A DNA stretch of 64,000 nucleotides from contig PLRU01000032.1 in assembly GCA_003164045.1 (NCBI GenBank), forward strand, positions 5,464-69,463, given 5' to 3'. This DNA is from Candidatus Lustribacter telmatis (lineage in GTDB: Bacteria > Vulcanimicrobiota > Vulcanimicrobiia > Vulcanimicrobiales > Vulcanimicrobiaceae). Positions 58,797 through 64,000 of the stretch are shown here, piece after piece. The notes under the pieces are model-generated. The model did no database searches and had not been told where the DNA came from. It saw only the letters and a program-made list of their open reading frames with translations. Numbering within the stretch: position 1 is the stretch's first letter; every line of letters begins with the position of its first letter. The position numbers were made by a program, and so were the translations under genes.

Positions 58797-59531
58797 CTGC
58801 CGCGCCGGGATAGCGGCGTCCACGCGGTCGAGACCGCCTTCGCCGTACTCCAGCCGCTGCTCGCCGCGCGAGAAGCACAAACGCTCTCCGCGCTCGCGCT
58901 AACGGCCGGCATGCCGGCAGCGAAAGTCCACCGGTATTTAGTCAGTCTGATTCGGGTCGGGATGGTCGTTCAAGACGCGGCGTCGGGGCGCTACGATTTG
59001 GGGCCGGCCGCGGTGCGGTTCGGTCTCGCGTCGATCGAGCGCTTCGATACGGTGCGCTACGCTGCGTCGGATTTGCAGCGTTTACGGGACGAGATCGGCG
59101 AAACCGTGTCGCTCATCGTCTGGGCCGAGGGCGGACCGACGGTCGTGCGCACGGAGAACAGCCGGCACGATGTTGCCCTGACGATGCGCGTCGGCGCCGT
59201 CTTGCCGCTCGCGCGCAGCGCGTCCGGACGCCTCTTTCTCACGTATCTGCCGCGTGAACGAACCGCCGCTGCCGAACTTGGCGAACGCAGTCGTAAGGCG
59301 TTTGCGGCTGATGCGCGGCGCCGCGGTTGTGCGCGCACGATCGGCGGCGTGCTGCCCGGCGTGAGCGGGCTTGCCGCGCCGATCTTCGACGAAGCGGAGG
59401 GCATCGTTGCGGTCGTCTCCGCCTACGGGCGCTCGGCGACGTTCGATGCATCGTGGGATGGGCCGCTGGCAAACGCGGTCCGGGCGTTTGCGCGGCAGCT
59501 CTCCACGATTCCGCGCTTGCGTTCGAACTAG
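58797..59531 (+). CDS. IclR family transcriptional regulator
   Basis: About 244 residues if it starts at CTG 58797. From there it reads SGVHAVETAFAVLQPLLAAR, TLSALALTAGMPAAKVHRYL, the IclR winged helix-turn-helix, then the effector domain with RYDLGPAAVRFGLASIERF, GPTVVRTENSRHDVALTMRV and SASGRLFLTYLPRERT. The ATG at 58911 would delete half the DNA-binding domain, so I reject it. The gene starts 2 bp after the binding-protein stop. IclR proteins control aromatic-catabolic operons; the surrounding genes are the likely targets. Confidence 0.85.
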   Translation: MPRRDSGVHAVETAFAVLQPLLAAREAQTLSALALTAGMPAAKVHRYLVSLIRVGMVVQDAASGRYDLGPAAVRFGLASIERFDTVRYAASDLQRLRDEIGETVSLIVWAEGGPTVVRTENSRHDVALTMRVGAVLPLARSASGRLFLTYLPRERTAAAELGERSRKAFAADARRRGCARTIGGVLPGVSGLAAPIFDEAEGIVAVVSAYGRSATFDASWDGPLANAVRAFARQLSTIPRLRSN

Positions 59532-60112
59532 ACCGGCGTTGCCTCGGCGGCGGGATCGCGCGTCGCGCTCCACGATTCGCTCGTGCCTTGCACCATGTGC
59601 CGGACGTTCTCGATGCCTTGCGGTTCTTCGAAAAACAAGGTTCGTTTCGCGGCCATTTCCGGCATGTCTTGAACGACATACATGATCGTGTCTTCCGTGC
59701 CGCGAGCCGCATGTTCGTGATAGGCCCAGGCAGGGCACACGATCGTGTCGCCGCGCTTGTACGGATAGGCGACGCCCTCTACCGTCGTCGTGCCCTCGCC
59801 CTGCAGATAATGGTAGATCGCTACGGAGTTGTGACGGTGGTTCGGCACGAGTTCGCCCGGATGGATCAGTTGCACGCCGATGAAAATGCCGGGCGAGGCG
59901 CCGGCTAATTCGGCATGATCCTCATTGATGAGGGAGACGAAGCGCCGCTCGGCATGGCGGATCGGATCCTTGCCGAGTTCGTTGAGCGTCGCCATGACGT
60001 CTTCGCCGGCCCAATGCGCCCCGCGCACCGCCGTGTGCCGGACGCGTTTGAAATACTCATCGGCCGTCGCAACGCGCGCGTTGCCGAATCCGGGTTTGCC
60101 ATTCGTCGACAT
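59528..60112 (-). CDS. Cupin-domain protein, gentisate-dioxygenase-like
   Basis: A 194-residue single cupin. HPGELVPNHRHNSVAIYHYL is the first cupin motif with HxH and the later Glu, and KRGDTIVCPAWAYHEHA the second with a His. It resembles half of gentisate/1-hydroxy-2-naphthoate dioxygenases, which open aromatic rings with Fe(II); it could also be a non-enzymatic sugar-type cupin. It lies 69 bp after the molybdenum hydroxylase in the same direction. It overlaps the convergent IclR gene by 4 bp. Confidence 0.82.
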   Translation of the reverse strand: MSTNGKPGFGNARVATADEYFKRVRHTAVRGAHWAGEDVMATLNELGKDPIRHAERRFVSLINEDHAELAGASPGIFIGVQLIHPGELVPNHRHNSVAIYHYLQGEGTTTVEGVAYPYKRGDTIVCPAWAYHEHAARGTEDTIMYVVQDMPEMAAKRTLFFEEPQGIENVRHMVQGTSESWSATRDPAAEATPV

Positions 60113-60181
60113 GCTTGTGGCCCCACTTTCGCTACGACCATAGCAACGGCGGAGCGGGCGGTCTAGGGCAGCCGTTACGGA

Positions 60182-62443
60182 TTACGTAATTTTTCCTTGC
60201 GCGTGCATCGCGGCCAGAACGTTCTTCGGGGTTAGCGGCGCCGTGCGTACCCGCACGCCGGTGGCATCGAATACGGCGTTGGCAATGGCGGCGGCGACTG
60301 GGCGCGACGAGGGTTCACCCGCTCCGCCCGGTGCGATCGTCGGCCGGCTGATCATGACGACCTTCACCTCATCGGGGATGTCGCGCATGTGCGCGATCGG
60401 GTAGGAGACCCAGTCCGACGAGGTGACGGTGTGGTCGTTGAACGTGGCTTCTTCGTAGATCGTTCGCGAGATCGATTGGATCAAGTTGGCCTCAATCGTA
60501 CCTTGCAGCGCCTTCGGATTGACGATGAAGCCGCAGTCGTGAGCGCAGATGATGCGGCGCACGCGCACGGCGCCGGTCTTCGGGTTGACGCCGACTTCGG
60601 CTACCGTGGCCACGATGGTTTCGATGCGCGTTGCGAACGCGACCCCGCGCCCGATCAGCTCGCCGTTCGCTCCGACCCGCTTGCTCGAGGCCGACGGCCG
60701 CGTATCCCAGCCGGATGCTTTCGCGACGGTTTGCAAGGCCTCGATGTGCCGCGGAACTTTCAGGTGATGGATGCGAAATGCGATCGCATCCACTCCGGCT
60801 CGGGCCGCGAGTTCGTCGACGAACGATTCGACGATGAACGTCGTGCCCGGCCCTTCGGGATCGCGCATGTGCGAGGTGCGCAGCGGCGAGTTGCCTGGTG
60901 CGAACGGAGCGATCAGCGCGGCGGTCGAGCGCACGTTCGGGATCTCGTACTTTGCGGTCGACTCACCGTACTGACCGAATTCATAAACGACCGCGTCGTT
61001 CGGGAATCCGGCCATCTGTCCGGCCAGAAAGCTACCGGCGACGCTCGGCTGCGAGAAGATCTCGTTGCCGTTGAATTGGCGGATGACCGCGTCGAATGCC
61101 ACGATCCCGCCGTTTTGCACGTTGCCGCGCAGGCGAGCGGTCATCGCGGGTGACTTCGTGCCCCACTGCGTGTTGTCGGCGCGCATCGATTGCACGCGCA
61201 CCGGGCGCCCGATCGCGCGCGAAAGAAATGCGGCTGCGGCGGCCGACTCTTCCAAGCCGGCGCGGCCGTACGAACCGGCATCGGAGAGCCATACCACGCG
61301 GATCCCTTCCGGCGGCCGGTTGAGGAGTTTGGAGATGCCCTGGCGCAGCGCATGCGTTTTTTGCGTTCCCGACCAGACCGTTACGCCGTCGTCGCGCACG
61401 TCGACGACGGAACAGCCCGGTCCCATGTTGGCATGCGATTGGAACGGCCAGAAGTACGACGCTTCGAGCGGTGCGTTCCCGATCGTCGCGTCGACGTCGC
61501 CGTTCTTGACCGTACTTTCTTTGATCGCCGGTTGGGCCCACATGAAGTCGGCGAGCTTGGCTTGCGCGGGCAGCGTGACGGCGGGTTGCGTCCAGGTTGT
61601 TTTCAGTGCGCGGGCGGCGCGGACGGCGTCCCACTCGCGCGTTGCAACGACTCCCGCAAAACCCGCAACGCGAATCACGCGCGCGTCGCCGATGCCGTGG
61701 ATCGATGATTCGTCAACGCTCACGAGCGTCGCGCCGATGCTCGGCGGATAGACAAAACGTCCGTGGACCATACCGGCCGGCTTGACGCTGGTGACGTATG
61801 GATAGCGGCCGAAGGCTTTGCCCGCCGCGTCCTTGCGCGGCAGCGAAGAACCTGCGATGCGATAATCCGCCCAATCCTTCGGCTTGGCCGGTACCGTCAG
61901 GTCGACGCTGAAGCCGTCGCCCGTTTGGGGAAATTTCGGTACGGACGTGAGCGCGCCCAGCACGTCGGTGTAGCGCAGCGTTTTCGTCGCATCACTTGCG
62001 ACATGGATCACCCCGTCGTTGACGCTTAACTGCGTGACCGGAACGCCGAGCTGCAGCGCGGCGGCGGCAAGCAGCACGCGGCGCATTTCGGCTGCAGCGT
62101 TGCGGATCGGAAAGTTGCCGCGATAGGTCGAGAAGCTGCCGCCGACGCCGCCGGCGGCCACCGTGTCGCTCGTGTCGCCAAGAATCGGCCGCACGCGATC
62201 GAACGATACGTCCAGATCGTCGGCAACGAACTGCGCGAAGCCGGTGGGCACGCCCATCCCGACTTCAACTTTATCGGTGTACATTTCGACTGTGCCGTCG
62301 GGCAGCATGCGCAGCCAGTCGCCGAGCGTCGTCATCTTGGCCGGTGCGTCGGCCGCGACCGCAAAGCTGCGAACGCCGCCGGCAGCTGCGGCAACAACGA
62401 CCAGCGCCGTCGTCCCGGCGATGAACGTTCCGCGCGTGCTCAT
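60182..62443 (-). CDS. Molybdenum hydroxylase large subunit (isoquinoline 1-oxidoreductase beta-like)
   Basis: A 753-residue xanthine-dehydrogenase-family molybdopterin subunit. The N-terminus has a hydrophobic segment (TFIAGTTALVVVAAAAGG) with a weak Tat-like RG-TF. MYTDKVEVGMGVPTGFAQFV and GSYGRAGLEESAAAAAFLSR are cofactor-binding stretches. APGGAGEPSSRPVAAAIANA near the C-terminus carries the catalytic Glu. Size and two-subunit arrangement match IorB: hydroxylation of an N-heterocycle or aldehyde using water. The 2Fe-2S subunit gene overlaps by 4 bp. Confidence 0.9.
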   Translation of the reverse strand: MSTRGTFIAGTTALVVVAAAAGGVRSFAVAADAPAKMTTLGDWLRMLPDGTVEMYTDKVEVGMGVPTGFAQFVADDLDVSFDRVRPILGDTSDTVAAGGVGGSFSTYRGNFPIRNAAAEMRRVLLAAAALQLGVPVTQLSVNDGVIHVASDATKTLRYTDVLGALTSVPKFPQTGDGFSVDLTVPAKPKDWADYRIAGSSLPRKDAAGKAFGRYPYVTSVKPAGMVHGRFVYPPSIGATLVSVDESSIHGIGDARVIRVAGFAGVVATREWDAVRAARALKTTWTQPAVTLPAQAKLADFMWAQPAIKESTVKNGDVDATIGNAPLEASYFWPFQSHANMGPGCSVVDVRDDGVTVWSGTQKTHALRQGISKLLNRPPEGIRVVWLSDAGSYGRAGLEESAAAAAFLSRAIGRPVRVQSMRADNTQWGTKSPAMTARLRGNVQNGGIVAFDAVIRQFNGNEIFSQPSVAGSFLAGQMAGFPNDAVVYEFGQYGESTAKYEIPNVRSTAALIAPFAPGNSPLRTSHMRDPEGPGTTFIVESFVDELAARAGVDAIAFRIHHLKVPRHIEALQTVAKASGWDTRPSASSKRVGANGELIGRGVAFATRIETIVATVAEVGVNPKTGAVRVRRIICAHDCGFIVNPKALQGTIEANLIQSISRTIYEEATFNDHTVTSSDWVSYPIAHMRDIPDEVKVVMISRPTIAPGGAGEPSSRPVAAAIANAVFDATGVRVRTAPLTPKNVLAAMHAQGKIT

Positions 62444-62910
62444 GCCGTCACCGCTTTGGCGGCGCGTTCGACGGCGCGTAAGATCGCAACGTGCGCGCCG
62501 CAGCGGCACACGAGACTCCCTAGCGCTTCTTTGATTTGCGCGCGGCTAGGTTTCTTCTCGCGCGCAAGCAAATCGGCCGCGGTCATGATCCAGCCGTTGA
62601 GGCAGTATCCGCACTGCATCGCTTGCTCTTCGGCAAACGCCGTTTGCAGCGGGTGCGGGTGTTCGGGCGTTCCTAGGCCGGCGAGCGTCGTGACGGCGCG
62701 TCCCTCGGCAAACGAGACGGGCGTCACGCACGAACGGGTCGCCTTCCCGTCGATGTGGACGGTGCAAGCGCCGCACTGCGCGAGGCCGCAGCCGAAGCGC
62801 GGGTTCTCGAGCGCAAGATCGTCGCGCAGGGCGTAAAGTAACGGCATATCGGGATCTGCGTGGACATCGTGGGCGTGTCCATCGACGCGCAGCCGGATCG
62901 TTTTGTCCAT
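62440..62910 (-). CDS. (2Fe-2S)-binding subunit of the molybdenum hydroxylase
   Basis: A 156-residue protein with two [2Fe-2S] clusters. Plant-type cluster: RFGCGLAQCGACTVHIDG and RSCVTP. Second cluster: QCGYCLNGWIMTAA and LVCRCGAHVAILRAV. This is the IorA/CoxS type. It passes electrons from the molybdenum subunit to an unknown acceptor; no FAD or cytochrome subunit is adjacent. It follows the CoA-transferase gene after 43 bp and overlaps the large subunit by 4 bp. Confidence 0.94.
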   Translation of the reverse strand: MDKTIRLRVDGHAHDVHADPDMPLLYALRDDLALENPRFGCGLAQCGACTVHIDGKATRSCVTPVSFAEGRAVTTLAGLGTPEHPHPLQTAFAEEQAMQCGYCLNGWIMTAADLLAREKKPSRAQIKEALGSLVCRCGAHVAILRAVERAAKAVTA

Positions 62911-62953
62911 AATCGACTCCCTCGCAGGCGCTAGCCTGTGGCGCTTCGGGGGT

Positions 62954-64000
62954 CTAGCCGAACGCTCCCGCAGTCCGCAAAGCGCCGATCTTTTGGTCGT
63001 CGTAGGCCAGCAACCCGTGCAAGATGTCGTCGGCGTCCTCGTTGCGCTGCGGCGCCCGGCGAGCGGGCGGCGGCATCTGCCCCACGCGCACGGGGCTACC
63101 GATGCTGCGCACGGTGCCGAAGCGCGGATGCGCGGTGGTGACGATCAAGTCGCGCGCCGCCGTTTGCGGATCGAGAAATGCTTCTTCAACGGTGTTGACG
63201 GGACCGCACGGAACGCCGGCTTCGCGCAAGAGCGGAAGCCATTCGTCCGAGCGCTTTTCGCGCAAGGCATCCTGAAGAATCGGCAGCAGGTCGGCCTTGT
63301 GCTTGTAGCGCGCAGCCGCGCTATTGAAACGAACGTCGGCGGCAACGTCGGCGCGGCCCAGTACGTCGCACAAACGCACGAAGAACTTCTCTTTCGCGCA
63401 GACGACGACGATCCAGCCGTCGGCGGTTTCAAACGCGCCGAAGGGCACGATCGAGGGGTGCGCGGAGTGCGCCATGCGTTGCGGTACTTGGCCCGCGGTG
63501 AGGTTCCAGGTTGCAATGTAGGTCAGCATGCCCATCGCAACGTCGAAGAGGCTGGTATCGCAATCCATGCCGATGCCGTCGCGGCGCGCGGCGTGGATGC
63601 CGCTCATCAGCGCGAGTGCGGCCACATAGCCGCCGGAATAATCGACCAGCGACAAGCCGGATTTCGCCGGCGGGCCGTCGGGCTCGCCGGTCAAGCTCAT
63701 CCAACCCGTCATGCCTTGCAGTATATAGTCGTAGGCCGGTTCGGCGCGCCGTGGACCCGTCATGCCGAAACCGCTGAGCGAGCAGCAGACGATGCGCGGA
63801 TTGTATTCGCTCACATCGGCGTAGCGCAAACGCAGCCGGGCTGGAATATCCCCGCGCAGGTTCGAGTAGACGGCGTCGCTGCAGGCCACCAGGTCGTGGA
63901 ACACCGTTTGGCCCGCATCGGTGAGCAAATCGAGATTCAGCGAGCGCTTGTTGCGGTTGAAGGCTTCGAAGAAGAGGCTGTCCTCGCCCGATTGATGCGG
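62954..64000 (-). CDS. CaiB/BaiF CoA-transferase family III (5' end outside window)
   Basis: The frame is open from the window's last bases to TAG 62954, so the true start lies beyond 64000; 349 codons including the stop are visible. NRNKRSLNLDL near the visible start, VYSNLRGDIPARL, then CSLSGFGMTGPRRAEPAYDY and MSLTGEPDGPPAKSGLSLVD are the family III CoA-transferase signatures. The C-terminal LREAGVPCGPVNTVEEAFLD matches too. It moves CoA between carboxylic acids. As first visible gene of the molybdenum-hydroxylase operon it may activate the aromatic or heterocyclic acid. Confidence 0.93.
   Translation of the reverse strand, partial: PHQSGEDSLFFEAFNRNKRSLNLDLLTDAGQTVFHDLVACSDAVYSNLRGDIPARLRLRYADVSEYNPRIVCCSLSGFGMTGPRRAEPAYDYILQGMTGWMSLTGEPDGPPAKSGLSLVDYSGGYVAALALMSGIHAARRDGIGMDCDTSLFDVAMGMLTYIATWNLTAGQVPQRMAHSAHPSIVPFGAFETADGWIVVVCAKEKFFVRLCDVLGRADVAADVRFNSAAARYKHKADLLPILQDALREKRSDEWLPLLREAGVPCGPVNTVEEAFLDPQTAARDLIVTTAHPRFGTVRSIGSPVRVGQMPPPARRAPQRNEDADDILHGLLAYDDQKIGALRTAGAFG

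Noticed and set aside
1-64000. tRNA, rRNA, CRISPR, insertion-sequence or prophage signatures
   Set aside because: Looked for in intergenic gaps and by repeat or transposase motifs; none seen, although short RNAs cannot be excluded by eye.

Overview
The window is GC-rich and very densely coded. Nearly every base lies in a gene, neighbouring genes overlap by 1-48 bp, and GTG, TTG and probably CTG/ATT starts are common. It reads as chromosome from an aerobic, heterotrophic bacterium. The gene mix (DUF1800/DUF1501 pair, HemQ, NrdR, split methylcrotonyl-CoA carboxylase, many aromatic-compound transporters and oxygenases) fits a little-studied terrestrial lineage. Candidatus Eremiobacterota or a relative is my guess from general resemblance only; no rRNA or other decisive marker is present. 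I saw no tRNA, rRNA, CRISPR array, insertion sequence or prophage.

Layout: 1-3.3 kb, a partial glycoside hydrolase divergent from purE-purK-methyltransferase. 3.3-9.3 kb (minus), a leucine/isovalerate-type acyl-CoA operon: enoyl-CoA hydratase, biotin-dependent carboxylase alpha subunit, hydrolase, HMG-CoA lyase, glycosyltransferase. The matching carboxyltransferase beta subunit lies apart at 14.8-16.3 kb. 9.4-13.4 kb (plus), cytochrome b with a molybdopterin oxidoreductase, a TetR regulator, an orphan substrate-binding protein and an orphan flagellar hook/rod-like protein. 17-24 kb, a DUF1800/DUF1501 pair, an MFS exporter divergent from a PadR regulator, and a PadR/metallo-hydrolase/GNAT/decarboxylase run.

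24.2-30 kb is the most striking region. A five-gene overlapping minus-strand operon encodes an ECF sigma factor, a membrane protein that is probably its anti-sigma, an OmpR-type response regulator, a histidine kinase and a secreted DUF4097-like protein. Opposite it stand a second DUF4097-like gene and a small membrane protein. The gap between them is a 64-bp dyad holding two mirror-image GAAAC-N16-CGTA elements, the consensus known for Bacillus SigW-type promoters. I read this as a self-regulated envelope-stress module.

30-41.5 kb is housekeeping: a 46-aa small gene, pyrF-pyrE-hisC, a large PAS/GAF/PP2C/ATPase regulator, argS (with an altered HIGH motif), rlmH, dprA, a zinc-ribbon protein and nrdR with a self-regulatory NrdR-box-like palindrome. 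41.5-45.6 kb holds a Rieske ferredoxin, an aromatic-acid-type permease and two tandem amidohydrolases. 45.6-46.6 kb is a less GC-rich island with a dispersed repeat, DnaA-box-like sites and a dUTPase whose tail ends in a sliding-clamp-binding-like motif. 46.6-55 kb holds a ketopantoate-reductase-like gene, hemQ, an HNH nuclease, a coiled-coil protein and an RND efflux pair. 55-64 kb is a probable aromatic or N-heterocycle catabolic island: Rieske oxygenase, MFS permease, Liv-type binding protein, IclR regulator, cupin, two-subunit molybdenum hydroxylase and a CaiB-type CoA-transferase cut by the window end.
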